A stretch of DNA of 60,273 nucleotides from Opitutaceae bacterium. GTDB lineage: Bacteria > Verrucomicrobiota > Verrucomicrobiia > Opitutales > Opitutaceae. Each line of letters starts with the position of its first letter. Position 1 is the stretch's first letter. A program made the translations under genes and the position numbers. The DNA lies in assembly GCA_003151495.1 (NCBI GenBank), contig PLXR01000018.1, positions 1-60,273 of the forward strand, written 5' to 3'. This document shows, piece by piece, positions 52,288 to 60,273 of the stretch. A model generated the notes under the pieces. The model was given only the letters and a program-made list of their open reading frames with translations, ran no database searches and was not told the DNA's origin.

Positions 52288-53049
52288 ATGACTCCTAGGG
52301 AAGCTGTTGAACGCTTTCACCTCGTGTTCCTGAAGCATTTCTCGAACACGGTGAGCCCTGGCACGATATGCCTCAAGGGCGGCGTGAATCTGCGCCTTTA
52401 CCAAGGCAGCCCCAGGCTGTCCGAGGACATGGATTTCGACGCCCGGATTGTGGCCAGGGAGACCCTGAAGAAGAACGTGGATAAGACGCTCACCGGCGGC
52501 CCGCTTCGCGCAGAGCTGGCAGCGGCGAGAATCTCGCTCGGGGACATTAGCGCGCTCAAGCAGACCGACACTTCCCAGCGCTGGAAATTCGAGATCGTGC
52601 ACGAGGACCAAAGGATCGCAACACGCCTTGAATTCTTCCGGCGGGCGGGTACCCGTCCCTTCGACGAGCATGCCGTGGAGCCCCCCGCGGCGGGCATTCT
52701 CGGCGGGCACCAGATGGCTCCCTTTCTCTTTCCCCACTACCGTCCATCAGCTGCCTACAGGCAAAAGGTCGACGCCCTTGCGACCCGCAAATATGTCCAG
52801 GCTCGGGATGTCTTCGACCTGCAGCTGCTCTCCCCATTCTCGACTTCTGGCCGAACGGTTCCGGGATCCGTCATCAGACAGGCCATTGGGCAGCTCTCCA
52901 CCATCGATTCGGCGATGTTTCGCGACCAAGTGCTGCCGTTCCTGCCCGGAGACCTTGCGGCCCACTACGGCACAGACGATGCCTGGTACAGGATAAGAGA
53001 GCAGGTCCGGGTCGATCTATCCTCGTCGCTGCCTTCCGTAGTAATATGA
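52288..53049 (+). CDS. AbiEii/AbiGii-type nucleotidyltransferase toxin
   Basis: 253 residues from the ATG reading MTPREAVERFHLVFLKHF; a longer frame upstream lacks family residues. The nucleotidyltransferase core has K-G-G-V-N-L-R-L-Y (30-38) and R-L-S-E-D-M-D-F-D (43-51), the G-G and S-x-D-x-D motifs of AbiEii. A K-Y-V-Q-A-R-D-V-F-D-L segment lies in the C-terminal half. AbiEii toxins act on nucleic acids and cause growth arrest during phage infection. The antitoxin gene follows with a 4-bp overlap, the reverse of the usual order. Confidence 0.85.
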   Translation: MTPREAVERFHLVFLKHFSNTVSPGTICLKGGVNLRLYQGSPRLSEDMDFDARIVARETLKKNVDKTLTGGPLRAELAAARISLGDISALKQTDTSQRWKFEIVHEDQRIATRLEFFRRAGTRPFDEHAVEPPAAGILGGHQMAPFLFPHYRPSAAYRQKVDALATRKYVQARDVFDLQLLSPFSTSGRTVPGSVIRQAIGQLSTIDSAMFRDQVLPFLPGDLAAHYGTDDAWYRIREQVRVDLSSSLPSVVI

Positions 53050-53669
53050 CCACCCTTTCATTCTACAGGAAGCTCATTGGGCACCGCGAGGTGACCACGC
53101 GCTCAGCGGCACAACTTTCAGGGATGGGCATGTCCACGGCGTCGATGGCCCTGCGAAGGCTGGAGGTCGAGGGCCTCGTGAGCCGGATCAAGCCCGGAGC
53201 ATGGCTGGTCGGCACGGCGGCGACCAGACCGGGGGCGCTCGTGTCAGCCGCAGCGCATCCCTACAAGGCCTATCTGTCGGGATGGTCGGCGCTCAGGCAC
53301 CACGGCCGCATCCAGCAGCTCCCTCGGGACTTCTTCGGGGTCACCTTGGGGCGGCCCGCAAAGGTCGAGCTGACCGGCGCGACCATTCGCCTCCACCACA
53401 TCACACCCGCCCTCTTCGATGGCTACACCTACGAGCCCTCCATTGAGGGATTGGTTGCATCGCCCGAAAAGGCCTTCTTCGACGTGGCGTATTTTTCAGC
53501 GATGAACCGCAGCAGAATCAGCGGCTCGCTCCCCGAGACGGACCTCAACGGGTTTCGCTGGAGCAAACTCCAGGCCTGGCTACGCCTCGTTCCGAAAGGG
53601 GGCACCCGCACGGCAGTCGAGCGAGGCATTCAAAAGATGCGGGCTCGGCAATCCGGGTCGAGCAAGTGA
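53046..53669 (+). CDS. AbiEi-like antitoxin
   Basis: 207 residues. An N-terminal winged helix (about 1-60; T-T-R-S-A-A-Q-L-S-G-M-G-M-S-T-A-S-M) and an AbiEi-like C-terminal domain (Y-K-A-Y-L-S-G-W-S-A-L-R-H-H-G, then I-E-G-L-V-A-S-P-E-K-A-F-F-D). It is thought to repress the promoter and neutralise the nucleotidyltransferase. It starts within the end of the toxin gene. Confidence 0.85.
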   Translation: MTTLSFYRKLIGHREVTTRSAAQLSGMGMSTASMALRRLEVEGLVSRIKPGAWLVGTAATRPGALVSAAAHPYKAYLSGWSALRHHGRIQQLPRDFFGVTLGRPAKVELTGATIRLHHITPALFDGYTYEPSIEGLVASPEKAFFDVAYFSAMNRSRISGSLPETDLNGFRWSKLQAWLRLVPKGGTRTAVERGIQKMRARQSGSSK

Positions 53670-53693
53670 CCCGGGAAGCCTGCGCCGGCCGTC

Positions 53694-55193
53694 TCAGCGC
53701 ACCTCGAAGGCGCCGCGGAGATCGGCGCAGAGCCTGTCCTGGAGCTGCTGGCGCTTCCTGTAGACGGCGGCGCGCGCCTTGTCGGGCGTGCAACGCGTCG
53801 ACTCGTCAAGCGAGACGCAACGGCCGCAGAGTTCCGCGAGCGCCGGCCCCGAGCCCCGGCTCCCCGAGGCGCACCAAGCCGCCTGAAGGGCGCCTCCGAG
53901 GGCCGCGCTTTCATCCTGCGACATCGCGACGACGGGTACGCCGAACACATCCGCCGCAATCTGCCTCCACAGGGGCGAGCGGGCGCCGCCGCCCGTGAGG
54001 CGGATCTCCTTCGGCTTCACTCCGAGCGCCGCGAGCCGCCTGAGTCCGTAATTCATGCCGAGCGTCGTCCCCTCGATCGCCGCCCGGGCAAGGTGGCCCT
54101 GCGCGAGGGTGCGCCGGTCCAGCCCGAAATACACCCCCGTGCCCTTGGGAAGGTTGGGCGTGCGCTCCCCGTCGAGATAGGGAAGGAGCGTCAGGCCGTC
54201 CGAGCCCGCAGGAGCACCGGCGGCCGCGGTCTCTAGCTCCGCAAGGCTCCAGCCGAAGAGGGCCCTCACCTGCTCCGTGACCCCGGTCACGTTCATGGTG
54301 CATAGGAGCGGCATCCAGCCCCCGGTCGAAGAGCAGAACGCCGCGATCTCCCCGGAGGGATCCACGACCGGCTTCCGGGAAAAGGCGTAGATCGTCCCGC
54401 TGGTCCCGAAGCTCGCGGTCACGGCCCCGGGGACGACGTTGCCGGTCCCGATGGCGCCCATCATGTTGTCGCCGCCGCCCGCGCTCACGATCGTCGAGGC
54501 GGGAAACCCGTAACGGCCTGCGATCTCGGGGCGCAGCGTGCCGCAGGCCTCGTGGGAAGCCGAGAGCGGGGGAAGGCAGCGCGCGACGCGGCTGTCGACG
54601 GCGTCCATGGCCGCACCCGACCAGGCGCGCCTCCTCACGTCCAGGAAGCCCGTCCCGGAGGCGTCCCCGAACTCCATGAAGTACCTGCCCGTCAGGTGGA
54701 GGTTGAGGTAGTCGTGGGGAAGGAGGATGTGGCCTAGCCTCTTGAAGTTCGCGGGCTCGTGCCGCTTGAGCCAGAGCACCTTGGGGGCGGTGTACCCGGG
54801 CAGGAACGGGAGCCCGGTCTTCCGGATGACGGCGGCGGGGCCGCCGAGCTTGCGCGTCAGGATCGCGCATTCCGGGGCGGTGCTCGTGTCGCACCAGAGC
54901 TTGGCCGGCCGGATGACGGCGCCGGACTCGTCGAGGGGCACGAACCCGTGCTGCTGGCCGGAGATGCCGATCCCGCGGACCCGGGAGCGGTCGATCCTCG
55001 AGGCGACCTCGCAGATCGCCGCGTCCATGGCCGACACCCATTCCTGGGGGTGGGCCTCCATGTGGCCCGGCGGGAGGCCGGCAATCAGGCGGTGCGGCGC
55101 GCGCGCCTCCGCGACCACGCGGCCCGTGTCGAGGTCGAGCGCGATCGCCTTTACGCTCTGGGTACCGCTGTCGACCCCGACATAGAGGCTCAT
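53694..55193 (-). CDS. xylB: Xylulokinase
   Basis: 499-residue FGGY-family carbohydrate kinase converting D-xylulose to xylulose 5-phosphate. It begins V-G-V-D-S-G-T-Q-S-V-K-A and has G-I-G-I-S-G-Q-Q-H-G-F in the N-lobe, S-F-G-T-S-G-T in the C-lobe, and L-T-G-G-G-A-R-S-P-L-W-R-Q-I-A-A-D-V-F-G. It lies 6 bp after xylA, so the two are co-transcribed. Confidence 0.93.
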   Translation of the reverse strand: MSLYVGVDSGTQSVKAIALDLDTGRVVAEARAPHRLIAGLPPGHMEAHPQEWVSAMDAAICEVASRIDRSRVRGIGISGQQHGFVPLDESGAVIRPAKLWCDTSTAPECAILTRKLGGPAAVIRKTGLPFLPGYTAPKVLWLKRHEPANFKRLGHILLPHDYLNLHLTGRYFMEFGDASGTGFLDVRRRAWSGAAMDAVDSRVARCLPPLSASHEACGTLRPEIAGRYGFPASTIVSAGGGDNMMGAIGTGNVVPGAVTASFGTSGTIYAFSRKPVVDPSGEIAAFCSSTGGWMPLLCTMNVTGVTEQVRALFGWSLAELETAAAGAPAGSDGLTLLPYLDGERTPNLPKGTGVYFGLDRRTLAQGHLARAAIEGTTLGMNYGLRRLAALGVKPKEIRLTGGGARSPLWRQIAADVFGVPVVAMSQDESAALGGALQAAWCASGSRGSGPALAELCGRCVSLDESTRCTPDKARAAVYRKRQQLQDRLCADLRGAFEVR

Positions 55194-55199
55194 GGCGGT

Positions 55200-56534
55200 C
55201 TAGCGCCCCGTCAGGTAGCTGTTGAGCAGGTTCTCCAGGTACTCCTGGCGGCCGCTCCTCAGGACAGGCTCGCCGAGATTCGTGAGGACGAGCTTTTCCA
55301 GCTCCTTGAAGCCGACTGCGCCCTTCTCGATCTGCTTGCCGAACCCGGTGTCGTAGCTCGAGTAGCGGTCGGCCAGGAAGTCGTCGAACTTGCCGTCCTT
55401 GAGGATCCGGCGCGCGAGCTTGAACGCGAGCGCGTAGGTGTCCATCCCGCCGATGTGGGCGTGGAAGAGGTCCTCCGGGTCGATCGAGGGGCGGCGAAGC
55501 TTCGCGTCGAAGTTGAGCCCGCCCTTGCCGAGGCCCCCCGCCCGCAGGATGGAGACCATGGCGATCGTGATCTCCTTCACGTCGGTGTTGAACTGGTCCG
55601 TGTCCCAGCCGAGGAGCGGGTCCCCGGCGTTCGCGTCGATGGATCCAAGCATCCCCTGGGACGCCGCGACCTCGATCTCGTGGTGGAAGGAGTGCCCGGC
55701 GAGGGTCGCATGGTTCGTCTCGATGTTGAACTTGAGGTGCTTCTCCAGCCCGTAGGTCCTCAGGAAGGCGATCCCGCTCGCGACGTCGAAGTCGTACTGG
55801 TGCTTGGTCGGCTCCTTCGGCTTCGGCTCGATGTAGAACTGGCCCTTGAAGCCGATGCGCTTGGCGTGGTCGACCGCCATGTGGAGGAACCGGGCGAGGT
55901 GGTCCTGCTCGCGCTTCAGGTTCGTGTTGAGGAGGGTCTCATACCCCTCCCTGCCGCCCCAGAAGGTGTAGCCGTCGCCGCCCAGCTCGTGGGTGACCTC
56001 CATCGCCTTCTTCACCTGCGCGGCCGCGTAGGCGAAGACGTGGGCGTCGGGGTTCGTGGCGGCCCCGCACATGTAGCGGGGGTTGGAGAAGAGGTTCGCC
56101 GTGCCCCATAGGAGCCTGACCCCCGTCTCCTTTTGGAGCGCCTTCGCGTGGGCGACGATCGCGTCCAGGTTGCGGTTGGACTCGGCGAGCGTTGCGCCCT
56201 CTGGGGCGATGTCGCGGTCGTGGAAGCACCAGAAGGGGGCCTCTATCTTGACGAAGAACTCGAACGCCGCGTCCATCCGGCGCTTCGCGACGGAGATCGG
56301 GTCCTTGCCGGACTCCCAGGGCCGGCGGATGGTGCCGGGCCCGAACGGGTCGCCGCCCACCCCGCGGAACGAGTGCCAGTAGGCTATGGAGAAGCGAAGG
56401 TGGTCCCTGAGCGTGATCCCGTCATGGACCTCGGAGGGGTCGTAGTGCCTGAATGCCAGGGGATTCTCGGACCGGGGGCCCTCGAACCGGATGTGGGGAA
56501 CGCTGAAGAATTGGGGTTTCTTGGTTTTCGGCAT
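55200..56534 (-). CDS. xylA: Xylose isomerase
   Basis: 444 residues converting D-xylose to D-xylulose. Full family match: Y-W-H-S-F-R (about 52-57), catalytic H-D motif [10 protein letters not shown] with His105 and Asp108, and metal ligands in Y-I-E-P-K-P-K-E and H-E-I-E. A single-copy gene followed at 6 bp by xylB. Divergent from the propeller gene at 56636, with a shared 101-bp regulatory gap. Confidence 0.95.
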   Translation of the reverse strand: MPKTKKPQFFSVPHIRFEGPRSENPLAFRHYDPSEVHDGITLRDHLRFSIAYWHSFRGVGGDPFGPGTIRRPWESGKDPISVAKRRMDAAFEFFVKIEAPFWCFHDRDIAPEGATLAESNRNLDAIVAHAKALQKETGVRLLWGTANLFSNPRYMCGAATNPDAHVFAYAAAQVKKAMEVTHELGGDGYTFWGGREGYETLLNTNLKREQDHLARFLHMAVDHAKRIGFKGQFYIEPKPKEPTKHQYDFDVASGIAFLRTYGLEKHLKFNIETNHATLAGHSFHHEIEVAASQGMLGSIDANAGDPLLGWDTDQFNTDVKEITIAMVSILRAGGLGKGGLNFDAKLRRPSIDPEDLFHAHIGGMDTYALAFKLARRILKDGKFDDFLADRYSSYDTGFGKQIEKGAVGFKELEKLVLTNLGEPVLRSGRQEYLENLLNSYLTGR

Positions 56535-56635
56535 TGCCGGTGAGGACTACCATGAAAGCCCCGCCACCGTCGAGATTTCGTTGGCGTTTCGGGACCTCGC
56601 GGGCACCTTTTCTCACTCTCTCTATAGAGCGAACC
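56535..56635. promoter_or_regulatory. Divergent promoter gap between xylA and a propeller gene
   Basis: Contains a perfect palindrome, CTCTATAGAG (56620-56629), six bases before the propeller ATG. It could serve as an operator or be incidental. No catabolite-control or XylR-type site was identified. Confidence 0.3.
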
Positions 56636-57655
56636 ATGCCCACCAACCCCGGCCTCAGCATCCTCGCCTCCCTTTTCGTGGCCTCCGCCGCAAGCGGCGC
56701 CGAGTTCCATGTCACCCACCACTTCCCAATCCCGGGCGAGGTCCGCTTCGACTACCTCCGGGTGGACGCGGACATGCGACGCCTCTATGTCTCCCACGGG
56801 ACGCGGGTCGAGGTGCTCGACGCCGACACGGGGTCCCTCCTGGGCGTGGTCGCCCCGATGAAGGGCGTGCACGGGATCGCGATCGCCCCGGGGCCGAAGC
56901 ACGGCTTCATCACCTCCGGCGGGGACCGGACCGTCGTCATGTTCGACGTGGCGACGCTCAAGGTCCTCAAGGTGATCACGGGGCTGGGCGTGAAGCCCGA
57001 CGCGATCGAGTACGACCCCGAGACCCAGAAGGTCTTCGTTGCCAACGGGCAGTCGGGCGGGATCACCGTGATCGACCCGACCACGGGCGAGATCACGGCG
57101 ACCGTCCCGATCGAGGGGAAGCTCGAGGGCCTCGCCTTCGACGGGAAGGGCCGCCTGTTCGTCAACACCGAGGACAAGAGCATGATCCAGGTCGTCGACA
57201 CCCACTCGCTCAAGCCCCTCGCCTCGTGGCCCCTTGCGCCCGTTGAGGGCGGGACGGGGCTTGCGATCGACGTGGCGACGCACCGCCTCTTCTCGTCTGG
57301 CGGCAACAACAGGCTTGCGGTCGTCGATAGCGACACCGGGGCCGTCGTCGCGACGCCCGAGATCGGGGACGACCCTGACGGCGACGCCTTTGACGCGGCA
57401 AACGGCCTCATCTTCACGTCGAACATGGTCGGCACGCTCACGGTCCTCCACGAGGACTCGCCCAACTCCTACAGCCTGGTGAAGACGGTGCCGACCGCGT
57501 TCGGGGCCCGGACGATCGCCCTGGACCCGAAGACCGGCCGGGTGTTCGTCGCCACTGGGAGGTTCGGCCCCGCGCCGGAGGCCACCGCCGACAACCCCCG
57601 CCCGAGGCGCCAGCCGATCCCGGGAAGCTTCGAGGTCCTGGTCGTCGGGCGCTGA
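56636..57655 (+). CDS. Secreted YncE-like beta-propeller protein, copy 2
   Basis: 339 residues starting MPTNPGLSILASLFVASAAS, a signal peptide. Propeller blades repeat Y-V-S-H-G-T-R-V-E-V-L-D-A-D-T-G-S-L and V-T-V-I-D-P-T-T-G-E-I-T-A-T-V. It ends S-F-E-V-L-V-V-G-R, like the paralogue at 42091-43164. No partner gene besides the divergent xyl pair. Confidence 0.85.
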   Translation: MPTNPGLSILASLFVASAASGAEFHVTHHFPIPGEVRFDYLRVDADMRRLYVSHGTRVEVLDADTGSLLGVVAPMKGVHGIAIAPGPKHGFITSGGDRTVVMFDVATLKVLKVITGLGVKPDAIEYDPETQKVFVANGQSGGITVIDPTTGEITATVPIEGKLEGLAFDGKGRLFVNTEDKSMIQVVDTHSLKPLASWPLAPVEGGTGLAIDVATHRLFSSGGNNRLAVVDSDTGAVVATPEIGDDPDGDAFDAANGLIFTSNMVGTLTVLHEDSPNSYSLVKTVPTAFGARTIALDPKTGRVFVATGRFGPAPEATADNPRPRRQPIPGSFEVLVVGR

Positions 57656-57663
57656 GCATCCGC

Positions 57664-58020
57664 TCAGGGAGAGGGCTTCGCGGCCATCGCGAAGTACACG
57701 GCCCCCATCATGAGGACGAAGCTGACGGCGTAGTTCCACGTGAGGCGCTCCTTCAGCACGACCCAGGCGAACACGATGAAGACCCCGAGCGTGATCACCT
57801 CCTGGATCACCTTGAGCTGGTACCCGGTGAGGCTTCCGCCGAGGTAGCCCATCCGGTTCGCGGGGACCTGGAGGCAGTACTCGAAGAAGGCCACGCCCCA
57901 GGCGACCAGGATGGCGACGAAGAGCGGCTTGCCCTCGAGCCACTTGAGCCTGAGGTGGCCGTACCAGGCGAGGGTCATGAAGATGTTCGAGCCGACCAGC
58001 AGGAGCACGACTTTGTACAT
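57664..58020 (-). CDS. DUF486-family membrane protein
   Basis: 118 residues from the ATG reading MYKVVLLLVGSNIFMTLAWY; a longer upstream frame is not supported. Four transmembrane segments with the family pattern A-W-Y-G-H-L and W-G-V-A-F-F-E-Y-C-L-Q-V-P-A-N-R. It belongs to the drug/metabolite-transporter-like superfamily; function unknown. Convergent with the propeller gene. Confidence 0.88.
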   Translation of the reverse strand: MYKVVLLLVGSNIFMTLAWYGHLRLKWLEGKPLFVAILVAWGVAFFEYCLQVPANRMGYLGGSLTGYQLKVIQEVITLGVFIVFAWVVLKERLTWNYAVSFVLMMGAVYFAMAAKPSP

Positions 58021-58178
58021 GGTGCAGCCAATCCAGCCCGGGTGGAGGCGTTTCGCAAGCGCACGGTCCGGCGGCCCGGCCGGCGGACCCGGCCGAAAAT
58101 TTCGCAAGACGATGCTTGATCGCCGCAAATCGCGCCCTATACCTTGCCCGCAGCTCTGTCTGCATCTACCTTACCCGA

Positions 58179-58514
58179 ATGACCATCAAAGCCTATCTCA
58201 AGCCCTCCTGCGGTTGGTCCAACGGCGTCCGCGCCGCGCTCCGCAAGTACGGCCTGGATTACCAGGACATCGACATCATTGGTGACCGGGCGAACTATGC
58301 CGAGATGGTTCGCAAGTCGGGGCAGCCGCTCTCCCCATGCGTGGAGATCGACGGCGTGATGCTGGCGGACGTGTCCGGCGAGGAAGTTGAGAACTATCTC
58401 CTGAGCAATGACCTGGTGAAACCGACGGAAGCCGCGGCGGACGTTCCGACCAACGCGGGGTGCTCCGACGAGGAGCATGCCAAAATGGCGACGAAAACGA
58501 TCCGCTTCTTCTGA
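58179..58514 (+). CDS. Glutaredoxin-like protein (C-G-W-S active site)
   Basis: 111 residues from the ATG reading MTIKAYLKPSCGWSNGVRA. Thioredoxin-fold start with a C-x-x-S centre (Cys-Gly-Trp-Ser), then L-D-Y-Q-D-I-D-I-I and the cis-Pro region P-L-S-P-C-V-E-I-D-G. It resembles monothiol-type glutaredoxins. A terminator follows at 58552-58584. Confidence 0.85.
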   Translation: MTIKAYLKPSCGWSNGVRAALRKYGLDYQDIDIIGDRANYAEMVRKSGQPLSPCVEIDGVMLADVSGEEVENYLLSNDLVKPTEAAADVPTNAGCSDEEHAKMATKTIRFF

Positions 58515-58551
58515 CGAGAGGTCCTGCCAACATAAAATCAAGTTTCCGCAG

Positions 58552-58584
58552 GGCCGGCTCTCACACCGAAAACCGGCCTTTTTT
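58552..58584 (+). terminator. Rho-independent terminator after the glutaredoxin gene
   Basis: Stem GGCCGG (58552-58557) and CCGGCC (58573-58578), loop of 15 bases, then six Ts (58579-58584). It lies 37 bases after the glutaredoxin stop and ahead of gltB, so the two are separate units. Confidence 0.8.
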
Positions 58585-58668
58585 GCGCACCCTCAACCAG
58601 ACCTGACCCCCACACCCTGCGACATGGCTCCAAAGTTGCTTCGAGCCTGACCACCCCGCCACCCAGAA

Positions 58669-60273
58669 ATGCCCACAAGACCCGTCGATGCCCGCAAGTC
58701 CCGCAAGGGTGCCCCCGGCCTGCCGAGGAAGCAGGGCCTTTACGATCCGTGGTTTGAGCACGATGCGTGCGGCGTCGGCTTCGTGGTCGACATCAAGGGG
58801 CGCAAGTCGAACCAGATCCTCAAGCAGGCGATCCAGATCCTGAAGAACCTCGACCACCGGGGCGCCGCGGGCTCCGAGTCGAACACGGGCGACGGCGCGG
58901 GCGTCCTCATACAGACCCCGCACGCATTCCTGAGGGAAGCCTGCAAGAAGGCGAGGATCACGCTCCCGGGCCCCGGCGATTACGGCTGCGGGCTCGTGTT
59001 CCTGCCGCGCGACCGGATCAAGCGGCGCAGGCTCGAGGAGGCCTTCGAGAAGATCGTCCAGTCGGAGGGCCAGACCATCCTCGGGTGGAGGACCGTGCCG
59101 GTCGACAACTCGTCGCTCGGGGAGACCGCCAAGGCGAGCGAGCCCCTCATCCGGCAGGTGTTCGTGGGGCGCAACCCCGCGACGGCCGACACCATGGCCT
59201 TCGAGCGCAAGCTCTACGTCATCCGCAAGCGCGCCTACAGCGTCATCCGCACCTCGACGATGGACGGGGCCGAGACCTGGTACATGCCGAGCCTCTCGTT
59301 CAAGACCCTCGTCTACAAGGGCATGCTCCTCACGGGGCAGCTCGAGCAGTACTTCACCGACCTCCAGAACCCCACCGTCGAGACGGCGCTGGCGCTCGTG
59401 CACTCGCGCTTCAGCACCAACACCTTCCCGAGCTGGGACCGCTCGCACCCGTACCGCTACATCGCCCACAACGGCGAGATCAACACGCTGCGGGGCAACA
59501 TCAACTGGATGCACGCCCGCGAGGCGCTCTTCGAGTCCGAGCTCTTCGGGGACGACATCAAGAGCATCCTGCCGATCGTGAACCCGAACGGCAGCGACTC
59601 GTCGATGTTCGACAACACCCTCGAGCTGCTAGTCCTCGCCGGCCGGTCCCCCGCGCACGCGATGATGATGATGATCCCCGAGCCCTGGTCCAACAACGAG
59701 GGGATGGACGACGACCGGAGGGCGTTCTACCAGTACCACTCGTGCCTGATGGAGCCGTGGGACGGACCCGCGTCCATCGCGTTCACGGACGGGATCCAGA
59801 TCGGCGCCGTCCTCGACCGCAACGGACTGCGCCCGTCCCGCTACTACGTGACGAAGGACGGGCTCGTGATCATGGCCTCGGAGGCCGGGGTGCTCGACAA
59901 CGCCCCCGAGAACGTCCTCCAGAAGGGCCGGCTCCAGCCCGGGCGCATGTTCCTCGTCGACACGGCGCAGGGGCGCATCATCGAGGACGAGGAGATCAAG
60001 GGGAAGATCGCGTCGGAGCGCCCCTACCGCAAGTGGCTCGACGAGCACCTGGTCCACCTCGAGGACCTGCCGGAGGCCCCCGAGGTCCCGCTCCCCGACC
60101 ACCAGACGCTCATCCAGCGCCAGATCGCCTTCGGCTACACCAACGAGGACGAGCGGATAATCCTGACGCCGATGGCCAAGGACGGCGTCGAGGCGACGGG
60201 GTCCATGGGCAACGACGCGGCGCTGGCCGTGCTTTCGAACAAGCCCCGCCTGCTCTACGACTACTTCAAGCAG
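58669..60273 (+). CDS. gltB: Glutamate synthase large subunit (N-terminal part)
   Basis: The first 535 codons of the glutamine-dependent glutamate synthase alpha chain, which makes glutamate from glutamine and 2-oxoglutarate; the frame runs off the right edge. Start [16 protein letters not shown]. The Ntn glutaminase nucleophile Cys34 follows a 33-residue propeptide (H-D-A-C-G-V-G-F). Further motifs: [34 protein letters not shown], and R-N-G-L-R-P-S-R. It is transcribed alone in the visible part. Confidence 0.96.
   Translation, partial: MPTRPVDARKSRKGAPGLPRKQGLYDPWFEHDACGVGFVVDIKGRKSNQILKQAIQILKNLDHRGAAGSESNTGDGAGVLIQTPHAFLREACKKARITLPGPGDYGCGLVFLPRDRIKRRRLEEAFEKIVQSEGQTILGWRTVPVDNSSLGETAKASEPLIRQVFVGRNPATADTMAFERKLYVIRKRAYSVIRTSTMDGAETWYMPSLSFKTLVYKGMLLTGQLEQYFTDLQNPTVETALALVHSRFSTNTFPSWDRSHPYRYIAHNGEINTLRGNINWMHAREALFESELFGDDIKSILPIVNPNGSDSSMFDNTLELLVLAGRSPAHAMMMMIPEPWSNNEGMDDDRRAFYQYHSCLMEPWDGPASIAFTDGIQIGAVLDRNGLRPSRYYVTKDGLVIMASEAGVLDNAPENVLQKGRLQPGRMFLVDTAQGRIIEDEEIKGKIASERPYRKWLDEHLVHLEDLPEAPEVPLPDHQTLIQRQIAFGYTNEDERIILTPMAKDGVEATGSMGNDAALAVLSNKPRLLYDYFKQ

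Noticed and set aside
1-60273. tRNA, rRNA, CRISPR arrays, complete insertion sequences
   Set aside because: None recognised by eye. Dedicated covariance-model or repeat searches were not run, so small RNAs could be missed.

Overview
The window is about 60 kb of very GC-rich, densely coded DNA carrying roughly 50 genes, most of them on the minus strand. No rRNA, tRNA, CRISPR array or intact insertion sequence was seen. The gene mix suggests a Verrucomicrobiota bacterium, probably an Opitutales/Opitutaceae-like heterotroph. The clues are a lexA-imuA-imuB-dnaE2 mutasome operon, several orphan MacB/FtsX-type permeases paired with PadR regulators, ECF sigma factors carrying long membrane-anchored C-terminal extensions, DUF1080 and apiosidase-like secreted glycosidases, GYF-domain proteins and a xylose utilisation pair. 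The placement is inferred from gene content; no marker gene settles it.

Layout. 1-3731: SOS mutasome operon lexA-imuA-imuB-dnaE2 (dnaE2 runs off the left edge). 3789-4637: a lower-GC DinD/BRO-N-like gene. 4738-7652: a VOC protein, an ECF sigma factor with an overlapping membrane partner, and a YcxB-like protein, with a duplicated intergenic repeat. 7903-9491: a hipBA toxin-antitoxin module with a readable promoter and operators. 9592-13449: secreted sugar-related enzymes (a VOC-VOC-DUF1080 fusion and a GH53 galactanase) and small unknowns. 13532-21292: PadR plus orphan permease 1, small secreted proteins, orphan permease 2, and a TonB-like protein. 21567-24226: two-subunit molybdenum hydroxylase (isoquinoline 1-oxidoreductase type). 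24292-31160: GYF/DUF1080-like protein, apiosidase-like glycosidase, small proteins and a Tat cupin. 31193-34186: orphan permease 3 with its PadR. 34398-37322: hydrolase, CPBP protease, DTW tRNA-modification enzyme. 37294-51279: three ECF sigma factors fused to extracytoplasmic domains, one stand-alone relative of those domains, and secreted enzymes (prolyl oligopeptidase, beta-lactamase-fold hydrolase, bicupin, beta-propeller). 51383-52075: SRAP protein. 52288-53669: AbiE-like toxin-antitoxin pair in reversed order. 53694-56534: xylA-xylB. 56636-60273: second beta-propeller, DUF486 protein, glutaredoxin, and the start of gltB.

How the parts fit. DNA damage functions sit near both ends (mutasome operon, SRAP). 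Plant-polysaccharide use is represented by GH53, the apiosidase-like enzyme, the DUF1080 proteins and XylA/XylB. Envelope sensing is the most distinctive theme. Two sigma factors, at 45961-47655 and 49657-51279, and the stand-alone protein at 48671-49660 share a predicted extracytoplasmic domain with repeated L-[TS]-x-x-Q motifs like those of Spy/CpxP proteins. A third sigma factor, at 37294-38757, has the same sigma-plus-membrane-anchor design but a different, pseudopilin-like outer domain. I consider this the best candidate for an undescribed system. Start sites given here were often moved inward from the longest open frame to fit signal peptides, family starts or ribosome-binding sites.
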